Shown one piece after another: positions 16,697 to 26,061 of a DNA stretch of 64,000 nt (positions are counted from its first letter, which is position 1; each line of letters starts with the position of its first letter). Location of the stretch: positions 310,001 to 374,000 of the forward strand of contig PHTZ01000001.1 in the NCBI GenBank assembly GCA_002813285.1, read 5' to 3'. This stretch comes from Flavobacteriaceae bacterium MAR_2009_75 (lineage in GTDB: Bacteria; Bacteroidota; Bacteroidia; Flavobacteriales; Flavobacteriaceae). Under the pieces are notes generated by a model. It was not told the DNA's origin. It made no database searches and saw only the letters and a list, made by a program, of their open reading frames with translations. A program made the translations under genes and the position numbers.

Positions 16697-17773
16697 CTAG
16701 TTAAAATATACGCCTCTTGGAATTATACCTACCGGAAAGGTATTCGTCTTTTCCTTAGTGCTCAAATCGTAGATAATCAAGTCGCCTTTGCTTGCAAAAT
16801 CTTTGGCATCGGTACCATAAAGTTTTCCTTCGTTGATAGTCATAGTGTAAAAGGAAACGTCATTTATGTATGGCTCTGTTGGCAGACTATCAGAATTGGT
16901 TTCGAAAGAATAAATGGCATTATCCAAACTAAAATAAAGCATATCACCATCAATGTTTAAACCGCCAGGATGTTGAACAGTAGTAAAATCCAATGTTTTA
17001 CTAATTTCGTTCGAGCTAATATCAATTTGAACTAGTGCCCCATTGGTCTCCTCTGCCGTGTAAGAAGGCGCACCACCACTTAACACCCATAAATTACCTG
17101 ATGCATCCCATTGCATAGAATTCGGTAAGTCTCCCACTTCTATAGTGTCTAGAACCTCATCGTTCAATGGGTCTATCACCGAAACAATATTATTCTGCCC
17201 GTAGGCTCCTTGATGGGCTACATAAACAAATTCAGAATTTGAAGTTATCGCTTCTGGACCTAATTCTACAGGAATAGCACCAACAACTGCATTTGCCTCT
17301 AAATCGATTATGGCAATGTAGTCGTCGCTTTCATCTGCGGTATCCCCCCAATTCGTCACATACCCCTTTCCATTGGAAACGGTCATATACCTAGGGTTCA
17401 TCAAGTCTGCCTCAATAACCGCCTCACTTTTAAAAGTGTATCTATTCACAACATGTATTTTATGCGAGTTGTTAACGACGATATAGGCCAAATCATCATC
17501 AAAAGCCATTGATTGTACAATATTACCCAAGTCTTCACTGTTTTCCTTTTTATAAATAGCTTCTTCGATGACCGAATTATCTTCTGAAATAAAGGTTACC
17601 GTTCCCGTGCCATTATTGAAAGGCCCCTCATTTACAATCAACAGTCCATTTTCGTAGGCTGCTTCAGGTTCCTCGGCCTCTTCAGGTAATGTAGGGCTAT
17701 TATCGTCATCTGAACAGCTAGTTATGAATAATGCTGACAATACTACTAGAATTGATACTTTATTAATTTTCAT
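16697..17773 (-). CDS. Surface beta-propeller lipoprotein, BtuG-like (DUF5074/YncE type)
   Basis: 358 residues with lipobox ITSC followed by SDDD, the Asp-rich signal for surface export of lipoproteins in Bacteroidota. The body is made of YncE/NHL-like blade repeats (YIVVNNSHKIHVVNRYTF; YVTNWGDTADESDDYIAIIDLEANAVVGAIPVELGPEAI; NNIVSVIDPLNDEVLDTIEVGDLPNSMQWD). In Bacteroides, BtuG is a seven-bladed propeller lipoprotein that captures B12 for the BtuB receptor. Here the gene is 11 bp downstream of a riboswitch-controlled receptor, so the same role is likely. Sequence proof of B12 binding is not available by eye. Confidence 0.82.
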   Translation of the reverse strand: MKINKVSILVVLSALFITSCSDDDNSPTLPEEAEEPEAAYENGLLIVNEGPFNNGTGTVTFISEDNSVIEEAIYKKENSEDLGNIVQSMAFDDDLAYIVVNNSHKIHVVNRYTFKSEAVIEADLMNPRYMTVSNGKGYVTNWGDTADESDDYIAIIDLEANAVVGAIPVELGPEAITSNSEFVYVAHQGAYGQNNIVSVIDPLNDEVLDTIEVGDLPNSMQWDASGNLWVLSGGAPSYTAEETNGALVQIDISSNEISKTLDFTTVQHPGGLNIDGDMLYFSLDNAIYSFETNSDSLPTEPYINDVSFYTMTINEGKLYGTDAKDFASKGDLIIYDLSTKEKTNTFPVGIIPRGVYFN

Positions 17774-17784
17774 TAGTTTCTATA

Positions 17785-19629
17785 TTAAATATTTAATTTT
17801 AGTTTTAATTGTATGTTTCTTCCCGGCATGGGCCGAAAAGCTACATTCTGATAATTCTTGTTATATAGGTTATTGATTTGAAATTTGGCTTCAATGGCCA
17901 GTTTTCCTTGAATTCTAAAATTTTTCGAAAGACCTAAGTTCGACACTGAGTAACCGGGCAAAGAATCTGAATTGTCTGAAGTAGTGAAAACACTTCCATT
18001 AAAAAAAAGTTGATAGAACAATTGCCATGGCCCGTATTCATAACTAAGATTAGATGTAATTTTATATTTTGGCACATACATCAGTATTTCATCGGTACTT
18101 TTATTGATTGCCTTTGTAAAACCATACCCACTTAACCATTTCACCTGATGTGCTCCCCAGTTTTCGCTAAATTCCAACGAGGTTTCGAAACCATAATTCG
18201 AGGTTTCATTGATATTAATTGGCGACCAAATTCCAGAATTGTTAGGTCTCCACTGTATTAAGTCATCAGAAGCAATGTAATAGGCCGACCATTTGAACAT
18301 CAACTTTTTAAATTGAAAAAGATGTCCAATTTCCCCTTGAAATGAAGATTCAGGCCTGATATCAGGGTTACCGCCAGAACCACCGCCAAGCACCCAGTAA
18401 ATCTCGTTAAAAGTGGGTATTCGATAATTTTTCGAACCGCTCAAATAGAATGTATGCTTGGGAGTCGATGCATATTCAAGATTCAACGCATATACGAACG
18501 GGCTTTTATAATCGTTGACGAACTCTTTTCTTAAATTGATGCTATAAATCAACTTATCTGCAAGTTGATGCTTTAGCAAAAAAGTGGTTGCCAAAGTGTT
18601 TCTTACAGCGTTTTCTATAGAGCTTCCTTCAGCAGCAGTATGACTATAATCTGCGATAGCATTGACAACTACGTTCTTTATACGGATTTTATAATCGTAA
18701 TTGGTTAAAAATGTGGAGGTTTGTCCAAAGGAAAAATCATCACGTTCTCTATTCTCGAAATACTTATACCTTTCATAGAGATAACCCAGTTTCAGTCTCT
18801 GAACTCGGTTTTCTTTAAAATGATTCCATTCCAGAAGATTTCGGGAGTTGAAATCTTTATAATTTGAATTGGACGGTGCCGTAATAGTACCCGAAAAATC
18901 ACGATCACCAATAAAGGTGTTGTGATAAAATTTCAACAATTGCTTTTCATTTATCTTATACCCTAGGTTTCCGTTAAAGTTGATATTTTCAAATGCGCCA
19001 TTTTCATTTTTTAAGTCAGTGCCCAAATAGGTATAATCGTTTTCCGAGGCTCTGTAGTTTGCTCCGAAACCTAATGTCAATTTTTCAGAGCCCCCAATAG
19101 TGCGATAATCAAAAGTCTCTGTATCGAAACTTCCATAGCCCAACTCCAGTTCATGTTTTCTAGCACTATCGAATCGAAGAACATCTTGCAAATGAACGCT
19201 ACCGCCAATAGCTCCACTACCAAATTGAACACTTCCACCGCCACGACGTACCTTAACATTACCGTAATTACTGGGCACAATAGTATTAAAATCGACTTGG
19301 CCCGTGAGTTGTGAATTGATGTTTATACCGTTCCATACTACAGCCGTCTGTGACGCATTTGTACCCCGAAACGAAGGGGAAGAAACCATACCCAAACCAT
19401 TTTCTTTCAAGTAAATGCCAGAGTTGAATTGTAATAAATCAGTCAGCGAAGCTCCGTTTCTATCTAACACGGAGTCTTGAAGAACATCAACTTTTCCCTC
19501 AGAAAAATGTAACAATCGTACATCGGTCAAAATAACCTCATCAAGAACTGTTATGCTATCTCGCTGACCATAGGAGAACATTGAGAATAACAGTTGAATA
19601 GCATATACAGAATTGCGAACAGTTTTCAT
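17785..19629 (-). CDS. btuB: TonB-dependent cobalamin receptor (BtuB-like)
   Basis: 614 residues with a signal peptide. Plug domain: SLTDLLQFNSGIYLKENG, SPSFRGTNASQTAVVWNGININ, then GGSVQFGSGAIGGSVHLQD; the rest is a 22-strand barrel ending in NIQLKLKLNI with the final aromatic/hydrophobic outer-membrane pattern. There is no carboxypeptidase-like N-terminal domain, in line with vitamin receptors and unlike SusC. The cobalamin riboswitch in its leader identifies the substrate class. It heads the operon receptor, BtuG-like, BtuF-like. Confidence 0.92.
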   Translation of the reverse strand: MKTVRNSVYAIQLLFSMFSYGQRDSITVLDEVILTDVRLLHFSEGKVDVLQDSVLDRNGASLTDLLQFNSGIYLKENGLGMVSSPSFRGTNASQTAVVWNGININSQLTGQVDFNTIVPSNYGNVKVRRGGGSVQFGSGAIGGSVHLQDVLRFDSARKHELELGYGSFDTETFDYRTIGGSEKLTLGFGANYRASENDYTYLGTDLKNENGAFENINFNGNLGYKINEKQLLKFYHNTFIGDRDFSGTITAPSNSNYKDFNSRNLLEWNHFKENRVQRLKLGYLYERYKYFENRERDDFSFGQTSTFLTNYDYKIRIKNVVVNAIADYSHTAAEGSSIENAVRNTLATTFLLKHQLADKLIYSINLRKEFVNDYKSPFVYALNLEYASTPKHTFYLSGSKNYRIPTFNEIYWVLGGGSGGNPDIRPESSFQGEIGHLFQFKKLMFKWSAYYIASDDLIQWRPNNSGIWSPININETSNYGFETSLEFSENWGAHQVKWLSGYGFTKAINKSTDEILMYVPKYKITSNLSYEYGPWQLFYQLFFNGSVFTTSDNSDSLPGYSVSNLGLSKNFRIQGKLAIEAKFQINNLYNKNYQNVAFRPMPGRNIQLKLKLNI

Positions 19630-19679
19630 ACCGATTAAAGCCTTTTACCCGAAAGCCTTACAAATTAGGGTTAAGAATT

Positions 19680-19858
19680 AGGCAGGTCTCCTGACTTGTT
19701 CAATGCTGTTTTACCTTCCCATCTAAAAAGACAGTGGTTTTGAAGAAAACAACATCCTCACAAAGAGGTGCCAAAAACAACTTGGCATGAACTTACAGTT
19801 GCGGGAACAGCTCCGGATTCGCACCAGATTCCCTTTTAATTCCGTCATCGGAACACCA
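19680..19858 (-). promoter_or_regulatory. Cobalamin riboswitch (B12 element)
   Basis: Read on the minus strand: GGTGTTCCG (P-start, near 19857), AAAAGGGAAT, GGTGCGAATCCGGAGC, TGTTCCCGCAACTGTAAG (conserved core near 19790-19810), and at the 3' end AAGTCAGGAGACCTGCC (19681-19697 complement), the classical last stem. All conserved blocks are in the right order. It lies 51 bp upstream of the receptor ATG, so AdoCbl or another cobamide should turn the receptor operon off when bound. Confidence 0.96.
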
Positions 19859-19911
19859 ATAACGGAAACCGAAATTCTCGACGAAAATAAACATTTTGTT
19901 TAATCTTTTAG

Positions 19912-19938
19912 TTGAAAGATCAAATAATACTACTTTTG
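19912..19938 (+). promoter_or_regulatory. Candidate promoter of the divergent BtuFCD-type operon
   Basis: TTG at 19912-19914 and TACTTTTG (TAnnTTTG) at 19931-19938, 16 bases apart, shorter than the consensus 19. If used, the transcript would start near 19944 and the leader would be about 15 nt before the TTG codon at 19959. It lies outside the riboswitch, which is on the other strand. Confidence 0.4.
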
Positions 19939-19958
19939 AGAACACTAAATCTTTCACC

Positions 19959-21113
19959 TTGTACAAAACATTTTTCTTTGTCTTATTTCTTGTCCTTATT
20001 TCGTGCAAAACCGATAAAAAGAAGCAATCACATTCGACAATCTCTCAAGAAACACCCTTACAGGCAGGTGATGTAGCTTACGCAAAGGGTTTTGAGATTG
20101 AAAAATCAGGTGATTTGACCATCATAAAGGTTTCTTCTCCTTGGCCCGATGCCGACAACGGTTTTACCTATGCGCTCGTACCGAAAAATAAAATGGCTTC
20201 AATAACGCTGGATAGAGACGCTTACGATGCCATAGTTGCCGTTCCTGTTGAAAAAATGGTTGTCACTTCTACAACTCATATCCCTTCCCTTGAGGCTCTC
20301 GGAGTAGCTGATAGGCTTGTCGGCTTCCCAAATACGGCACTTATATCATCTAAAGAGACCCGCAAACGTATTGAGAAGAGAATGGTAAAAGAATTGGGCA
20401 ACAATGAGTCGATTAATACGGAGATGGTGATAGATTTGAGTCCCGAAGTAGTAGTCGGGTTTGGCATCAACAACCAAAATAGAGCTTATGAGACTATTAA
20501 GCGCTCTAACATACCGGTAGTCTATAATGGTGATTGGACGGAGCAATCGCCGTTGGGAAAGGCGGAATGGATCAAGTTCTTTGCCCCATTTTTCGAATTG
20601 GAGGAAAAAGCCGAACGTCTGTTTTCATCTATTGAAAATGATTATAACAAGACTAAAAAAATTGTTGAACATGTAGAGCAAAGACCTACGGTATTAACGG
20701 GAGGCTTATTTAAAGATGTGTGGCACGTTTCGGGAGGCAGTAGTTGGATGGCTCAATTTCTCAACGATGCAAAAACAGATTACTTGTGGGCCGATAGTGA
20801 AGAAACGGGGGGTATTGCCCTGAGTTTAGAATCTGTTTTGGCCAAAGCTAAAGAAGCCGAATTCTGGTTGAACCCATCTATGCTAACTTCATATAACGCA
20901 ATGGAAGAAGCCAATCGGCACTACACCCAATTTGATGCCTTCAAAAATCAGCGTATCTATTCGAATACCATAGCCAAAGGTGAAACCGGCGGCTTGCTTT
21001 ATTATGAACTAGCGCCCAACAGGCCCGACCTGGTATTGAAAGATCTAATACATATTTTTCACCCAGAGCTACTGCCGCAACATGAACTATTCTTTTTTAA
21101 GCCGTTGGAATAA
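19959..21113 (+). CDS. ABC transporter substrate-binding lipoprotein, corrinoid type (BtuF-like)
   Basis: About 384 residues starting at a TTG (MYKTFFFVLFLVLISC); the lipobox LISC makes it a lipoprotein. The frame is open to another TTG at 19896, but that would place 21 polar residues before the signal and put the promoter-like boxes inside the gene. Class III binding-protein fold: VVTSTTHIPSLEALGVADRLVGFPNT, VIDLSPEVVVGFGINNQNRAYETI, late VLTGGLFKDVWHVSGGSSWMAQFL. Periplasmic (or inner-membrane bound) capture of the vitamin for the permease that follows without a gap. Confidence 0.88.
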   Translation: MYKTFFFVLFLVLISCKTDKKKQSHSTISQETPLQAGDVAYAKGFEIEKSGDLTIIKVSSPWPDADNGFTYALVPKNKMASITLDRDAYDAIVAVPVEKMVVTSTTHIPSLEALGVADRLVGFPNTALISSKETRKRIEKRMVKELGNNESINTEMVIDLSPEVVVGFGINNQNRAYETIKRSNIPVVYNGDWTEQSPLGKAEWIKFFAPFFELEEKAERLFSSIENDYNKTKKIVEHVEQRPTVLTGGLFKDVWHVSGGSSWMAQFLNDAKTDYLWADSEETGGIALSLESVLAKAKEAEFWLNPSMLTSYNAMEEANRHYTQFDAFKNQRIYSNTIAKGETGGLLYYELAPNRPDLVLKDLIHIFHPELLPQHELFFFKPLE

Positions 21114-22145
21114 GTGAACAGTTTTCAAACATACCGTTGGCATTTCTTAGTTTTAATATTGGCATTGGTATGTTCTTTTCTTTTGAATATCAGCCTTGGT
21201 TCGGTCGGCATACCTCTCTCAGAAACACTTAATTCAGTTTTCGGGGATAGCATACAAAATTCATCTTGGGACTATATTATCTGGAATTATAGAATACCCA
21301 AAGCCTTGACCGCAATTCTGGCCGGCAGTGCTCTAGCCTTAAGCGGACTCCTCATGCAAACGCTGTTTCGAAATCCTTTAGCCGGGCCGTTTGTTTTAGG
21401 TATAAGTTCAGGGGCCAGTCTAGGCGCAGCACTTTTAATTATGGGGTCTGGATTATTCACAGGTTTATTTTCGTTCACTTTGCTGAACGATGTGGCTCTC
21501 GCGGTGGCAGCTAGTCTCGGTAGTTTTTTGGTATTGTTAGCAGTGGTGGTAGTGGCCTCGAGGGTAAAAGACACCATGGCCCTCTTGATCATTGGGTTAA
21601 TGTTCGGCAGTGTTACAGGTGCAGTTGTTAGTGTTCTCTCCTATTTCACCAAGGTGGAAAAATTACAACAATTTGTTTATTGGTCTTTCGGCAGCGTAGG
21701 TAACCTTTCTTGGCCTCAACTTACATTACTTTTTGGTATTTTTTTGGTCGGAACTATCCTAAGTATTTTATCCATTAAAAGCCTGAACACCCTATTATTA
21801 GGTGAAAACTATGCGCAAAGTTTGGGCATACATCTGAAAAAATCTAGATACCTCATAATTATTGCAACCGGTCTACTCGCTGGAAGCGTTACGGCGCTTG
21901 CTGGCCCCATTGCTTTTATAGGCTTGGCCGTACCTCATTTAACACGGCAGATATTTCACACTACCGACCATCGAATTTTGCTGCCGGCCGTACTGGTTTA
22001 CGGAGCGATTTTATTACTGCTATGCGATACAATTGCTCAATTACCCCAGTCAGAAAATGTATTGCCCATCAATGCCATTACCAGCATTTTTGGGGCTCCT
22101 GTAGTGATCTGGTTGTTACTTCGTAAAAAGAGAATGATATTCTAA
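21114..22145 (+). CDS. btuC: FecCD/BtuC-type ABC permease
   Basis: 343 residues, GTG start that directly follows the stop of the binding protein (TAAGTG). About ten membrane segments with the family signatures: RIPKALTAILAGSALALSGLLMQTLFRNPLAGPFVLGISSGASLGAALLI near the start and GLAVPHLTRQIF (coupling helix contact) near residue 275. Forms a homodimer with two ATPase subunits. FecCD permeases carry iron-siderophores, haem or cobalamin; the divergent riboswitch operon points to cobalamin. Confidence 0.92.
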   Translation: MNSFQTYRWHFLVLILALVCSFLLNISLGSVGIPLSETLNSVFGDSIQNSSWDYIIWNYRIPKALTAILAGSALALSGLLMQTLFRNPLAGPFVLGISSGASLGAALLIMGSGLFTGLFSFTLLNDVALAVAASLGSFLVLLAVVVVASRVKDTMALLIIGLMFGSVTGAVVSVLSYFTKVEKLQQFVYWSFGSVGNLSWPQLTLLFGIFLVGTILSILSIKSLNTLLLGENYAQSLGIHLKKSRYLIIIATGLLAGSVTALAGPIAFIGLAVPHLTRQIFHTTDHRILLPAVLVYGAILLLLCDTIAQLPQSENVLPINAITSIFGAPVVIWLLLRKKRMIF

Positions 22146-22930
22146 TGGCTGAAAGTAATTCTTCAAATAACGTGCTCAAGGTTATTGACCTAAACATTGG
22201 TTACAAGTATAAGTCAATAATTGAGAACATCAACTTTAACCTAAAGCAAGGAGAGTTGACGGCCATCATAGGCGTAAACGGTATTGGAAAATCAACTCTT
22301 TTACGAACAATGGCCAATGCCCAAGAGGCACTTTCCGGCAGCATTGAAATTGATAATAAATCGCTCATTTCGTATAGTCCCAGAGAACTGTCGTCAAAGT
22401 TGAGTGTGGTTTTGACCGAGCCACTTGCCTCTAAGAACCTTTCTGTGATTGAATTGGTGGCCTTGGGCAGACAACCATACACTAACTGGATCGGTACGCT
22501 CACAACTATCGATAAGAAGAAAATCAAAGATGCGCTTACCGTGTTAGACCTTGAAGCGCTACAGCATAAAAAATGTTATGAATTGAGTGATGGGCAATTG
22601 CAACGGGTTATGATTGCCCGAGCCTTGGCGCAAGACACTCCAATGATATTGCTAGATGAACCTACCACCCACCTCGACCTCTTTCATAAGGTACAGATTC
22701 TAAAGCTCTTAAAATCGATAGCTCATAAAACAAAAAAGACAATTGTTTTTACCTCACATGAAATAGAGATGGCCATTCAAATATGTGATCGAATTTTATT
22801 GTTGAATGGTGAGGATAATCCATTTGGTCGACCTCAAGACCTTATTGAAAGGCGGGCATTCGAACGTATTTTTCCAGATGATGTAGTGACTTTTGATGCT
22901 ACAACCGGTACTTTTCGTATTAAAAAGTAA
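22145..22930 (+). CDS. btuD: ABC transporter ATP-binding protein (BtuD-like)
   Basis: 261 residues; its ATG overlaps the permease stop by one base (TAATG), showing coupling. Walker A IIGVNGIGKSTLL, Q-loop region VVLTEPLASKNL, signature LSDGQLQRVMIARALAQ, Walker B MILLDEPTTHLDLFH, and H-switch FTSHEIEMA. The ABC signature reads LSDGQ where LSGGQ is usual. The ATPase drives vitamin import across the inner membrane. Last gene of the three-gene operon. Confidence 0.93.
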   Translation: MAESNSSNNVLKVIDLNIGYKYKSIIENINFNLKQGELTAIIGVNGIGKSTLLRTMANAQEALSGSIEIDNKSLISYSPRELSSKLSVVLTEPLASKNLSVIELVALGRQPYTNWIGTLTTIDKKKIKDALTVLDLEALQHKKCYELSDGQLQRVMIARALAQDTPMILLDEPTTHLDLFHKVQILKLLKSIAHKTKKTIVFTSHEIEMAIQICDRILLLNGEDNPFGRPQDLIERRAFERIFPDDVVTFDATTGTFRIKK

Positions 22931-22994
22931 ACAAGCAAGCCTATCTAGCTTTAACGCCAAACTTGTATCTTTACTGCGAAGATTATAATTGAAA

Positions 22995-24359
22995 ATGAAC
23001 GAATATTTGATATACTTATTGGTTGGCTTAATTTGTCTAGCGGTCGGCTATTTTTTAGGAAATTATATTCAAAACCTAAAGACCAAATCTAGTCAAAGTA
23101 CTCTAGAAGAACGTGAACAACAGTTACACGCCAACCTGATAACATTAGAACAACGCTTAAGAGATGCCGAGGAGCAGAAGAACCACCTGCAAGATGAAAA
23201 GTCTCAGTTGAGTAACCAAATTGTTCGCTATCAAGCAGATATTGAAAATTTAGACGCTAAAAATCGGGAGCAAAAACTGGAAGTCGAAAAACTGCAAGAA
23301 CGATTTACCAAAGAATTCGAGAACTTGGCCAATAAGATTCTCGAAGAGAAAAGTCTAAAATTCACCGAGCGTAACGAAAAGAATATCAAAGACATACTTA
23401 CTCCACTTAATGAAAAAATTCAACTTTTTGAAAAGAAGGTTGAAGAAAGTCAAAAAGAAAACATCAGTATTCATTCCGCTTTAAAAGAGCAGTTATTGAA
23501 CTTGCAGACCCAAAACTTGAAAATTACCCAGGAGGCTGAAAATTTGACCAAGGCTTTAAAGGGCGACAGCAAAATGCAAGGCAATTGGGGCGAGCTCGTT
23601 TTAGAGCGTGTTCTAGAAAAGTCAGGTTTGGAAAAAGACCGGGAATATTCGGTGCAACAGAGCTTTACCCGTGAAGATGGATCGCGGGTGCTTCCCGATG
23701 TCATCATTAATCTACCTGACGGCAAGAAAATGGTCGTCGATTCTAAAGTTTCCTTGACCGATTATGAGCGCTTCGTAAATGCCGAAGATGAATTACGTGA
23801 TAAGTTTCTTAAAGACCACATTAATTCTCTCAGAAAACACGTAGACCAACTATCGGCCAAGAAATATGAAGATTTGTACGAAATGGAGAGTCCTGATTTC
23901 GTATTGATGTTCGTTCCCATAGAACCCGCCTTCGCCATTGCCATAAACAATGATAATACACTTTATAACAAGGCTTTCGAAAAGAACATTGTTATCGTAA
24001 CCCCTTCTACATTACTAGCAACCTTACGAACTATCGATAGTATGTGGAACAATGAAAAACAACAACGTAATGCCATCGAGATCGCACGACAAGCAGGTGC
24101 CCTTTATGATAAATTCGAAGGGTTTATGACCGACTTGACCAAGGTCGGCAAAAAGATGGATGAGGCTAAATCGGAATATAAAGGGGCGATGAACAAGCTC
24201 TTTGATGGTCGTGGTAATATTATCGTAAGTATCGAGAAATTGAAAAAAATGGGTGCCAAAGCAAAAAAATCACTTCCAGACCCTATCTTGAGGCGTGCGG
24301 AAGATGATTTGGAAGAAATTGAAAATGAAACCAATACCTCGGGTAAATTAAATTTATAA
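22995..24359 (+). CDS. rmuC: DNA recombination protein RmuC
   Basis: About 454 residues from ATG 22995 (a TTG two codons earlier is also in frame). N-terminal membrane anchor (YLIYLLVGLICLAVGYFLGNYI), a long coiled coil (residues 30-185, QLHANLITLEQRLRDAEEQKN onward) and the RmuC core: MQGNWGELVLERVLEKSGL, DVIINLPDGKKMVVDSKVSLTDYERF, FVPIEPAFAIA and PSTLLATLRTI. RmuC has a nuclease-like fold (PD-(D/E)XK related) and limits inversions at short repeats. Candidate -7 box TATCTTTA at 22966-22973. The small gene downstream probably shares the transcript. Confidence 0.94.
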   Translation: MNEYLIYLLVGLICLAVGYFLGNYIQNLKTKSSQSTLEEREQQLHANLITLEQRLRDAEEQKNHLQDEKSQLSNQIVRYQADIENLDAKNREQKLEVEKLQERFTKEFENLANKILEEKSLKFTERNEKNIKDILTPLNEKIQLFEKKVEESQKENISIHSALKEQLLNLQTQNLKITQEAENLTKALKGDSKMQGNWGELVLERVLEKSGLEKDREYSVQQSFTREDGSRVLPDVIINLPDGKKMVVDSKVSLTDYERFVNAEDELRDKFLKDHINSLRKHVDQLSAKKYEDLYEMESPDFVLMFVPIEPAFAIAINNDNTLYNKAFEKNIVIVTPSTLLATLRTIDSMWNNEKQQRNAIEIARQAGALYDKFEGFMTDLTKVGKKMDEAKSEYKGAMNKLFDGRGNIIVSIEKLKKMGAKAKKSLPDPILRRAEDDLEEIENETNTSGKLNL

Positions 24360-24397
24360 TTTCAGCCTTGAAGTAAATCTAACTTGACACTTGTACT

Positions 24398-24763
24398 ATG
24401 AAAAAACCTTTATTTATAACGCTAGGCATTATCGTTGCTTTGTTCGCGTTGATTTATGCTTTTATTTACTTCGTACCTTACAGTGATGGAATTCGCTCCG
24501 GTGAACTTATAAAAATCAGTCATAAAGGTATTCTCATAAAAACTTGGGAAGGTCAGATCAGTCAAGGTATCTCGGGTGCCCAAATTTTTTCTTTTTCAGT
24601 TTTAGATAAGGATAAAGAGGTTATAGAAAAATTGCAAGACTACCAAGGCCAATACGTAAAATTACATTATACAGAACGTTTTGCCACCTTCTTTTGGCTG
24701 GGCGATACCAAGTATTTCGTAACCCAGGTAGAGCAAGAACAATCTCCACATTTCAGAAAGTAA
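24398..24763 (+). CDS. Small membrane-anchored protein of unknown function
   Basis: 121 residues: one membrane helix (LFITLGIIVALFALIYAFIYFV) and a soluble part SDGIRSGELIKISHKGILIKTWEGQISQG, then ISGAQIFSFSVLDKDKEVIEKL and VKLHYTERFATFFWLGDTKYFVTQVE. The SG-LIKIS-KG-L-KTWEG pattern is frequent in flavobacterial proteins next to pentose phosphate genes; it has no dehydrogenase motif, so naming it after 6-phosphogluconate dehydrogenase would be wrong. The next gene's ATG follows directly after its stop. Confidence 0.8.
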   Translation: MKKPLFITLGIIVALFALIYAFIYFVPYSDGIRSGELIKISHKGILIKTWEGQISQGISGAQIFSFSVLDKDKEVIEKLQDYQGQYVKLHYTERFATFFWLGDTKYFVTQVEQEQSPHFRK

Positions 24764-25309
24764 ATGGAAACATTCAAAAGTGCAACAGAATCAAGAGTAT
24801 CGATAACCGAGCTGATGCTCCCCTCCCACTCCAATTTTGGTGGTAAAGTACATGGTGGGCATATTCTCAATCTCATGGACCAAATTGCATTCGCCTGCGC
24901 CTCGAAACACTCGCAGTGCTATTGTGTGACGGCATCTGTGAATCGGGTCGATTTTCTACATCCTGTAGAAGTTGGCGAACTTCTAACCTTGAGGGCGTCT
25001 ATTAATTATACCGGCCGCACTTCAATGGTAGTAGGTGTTCGCGTAGAATCTGAAAACATTACGAAAGGTACCAAAAGACATTGTAACTCTTCTTACTTCA
25101 CGATGGTGGCCAAAGATGAGAATGTAAAAAGTATAGCTATACCCGGTTTACTATTGGAAAATGAGCAAGGTGTACGACGTTTTGCAAGAAGCAAAAAACG
25201 TAAAGAGGAAGCTTTCATTAGAGATACCGAGTTTGAAAGCTCCCATTTTAAAATAGACGAATATCTAAACGACCTAGAAAAAGAGAACGTTAAGATTAAT
25301 TTGAAGTAA
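24764..25309 (+). CDS. Acyl-CoA thioesterase, hotdog fold
   Basis: 181 residues, ATG directly after the previous stop. Hotdog domain: LPSHSNFGGKVHGGHILNLMDQIAFACASKHS (the NFGGKVHGG-D loop carries the active-site Asp/His region), VNRVDFLHPVEVGELLTLRASINYTGRTSMVVGV. This is the YciA/BFIT-like class that hydrolyses acyl-CoA thioesters in the cytosol. The tail (residues 140-181) is charged and helical. The 3' end overlaps the convergent pgl gene by 14 bp. Confidence 0.9.
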   Translation: METFKSATESRVSITELMLPSHSNFGGKVHGGHILNLMDQIAFACASKHSQCYCVTASVNRVDFLHPVEVGELLTLRASINYTGRTSMVVGVRVESENITKGTKRHCNSSYFTMVAKDENVKSIAIPGLLLENEQGVRRFARSKKRKEEAFIRDTEFESSHFKIDEYLNDLEKENVKINLK

Positions 25310-26015
25310 TACCCGTAGCTGCCGCCTCGTCTAAAAACCACAACAGCTTTCCAGACTTTGGAGCCACCAAATTTGCAGGATAAGATTCAAAATCACCGTT
25401 TTGGTCTATTATTTCCGAAACCTTTTCTACTTTACTCTCCCCAGTGACCAAAAATGCAACCGTTTTGGCGTTGTTGATTACATCGCCCGTTATGGTAACC
25501 CGTTTTTGACCACTTTCAGGATGTACAGCTACTTCACATACTTTATCGGAGTGCCATAATTCTATTTCATGGGGGAAAATGGAAGCCGTGTGTCCATCGT
25601 CACCCATACCTAGAATTACCAAATCAAATTGAGGATATCCATCAACATTTGGCAACGTATCAGTCAAAACCGCTGAATAGCGCTGTGCTTCTTGTATTGG
25701 GTCATTCTCCCCTTGAATGCGATGAATATTGCTTTCGGGAACATCAATTTTCGAGAACAAATGTTCAACGGTCATTTTATAATTGCTCTGGTCATCATCT
25801 GGCGATACACAACGCTCATCGCCCCAATAAAAATGAACTACAGACCAATCAACACTGCTTCCAAATTCATCGGCAAGCACATCAAAAACGATTTTTGGAG
25901 TACTGCCCCCTGAAAGGGCTACATGAAATTCTTTGTTTCCGGACGTTTGCGATGCAAAAAACTTCGAGAACTCTTCCGCAACTGTGTTTTTATCTTTATA
26001 TATCTTCAACTTCAT
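25296..26015 (-). CDS. pgl: 6-phosphogluconolactonase
   Basis: About 239 residues from ATG 26015 (ATG 26024 also in frame). DevB/SOL family motifs: HVALSGGSTPKIVFDVLA, VHFYWGDERCVSPDDDQSNY, QFDLVILGMGDDGHTASIFP and KRVTITGDVINNAKTVAFLVTGE. It hydrolyses 6-phosphogluconolactone to 6-phosphogluconate, step 2 of the oxidative pentose phosphate pathway. It is downstream of zwf on the minus strand (46 bp gap) in a two-gene operon divergent from gnd. Confidence 0.95.
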   Translation of the reverse strand: MKLKIYKDKNTVAEEFSKFFASQTSGNKEFHVALSGGSTPKIVFDVLADEFGSSVDWSVVHFYWGDERCVSPDDDQSNYKMTVEHLFSKIDVPESNIHRIQGENDPIQEAQRYSAVLTDTLPNVDGYPQFDLVILGMGDDGHTASIFPHEIELWHSDKVCEVAVHPESGQKRVTITGDVINNAKTVAFLVTGESKVEKVSEIIDQNGDFESYPANLVAPKSGKLLWFLDEAAATGITSN

Positions 26016-26061
26016 ATTAATCACTAATCCTATTAAACAATAACTTTTTGTAATTCAAAAT

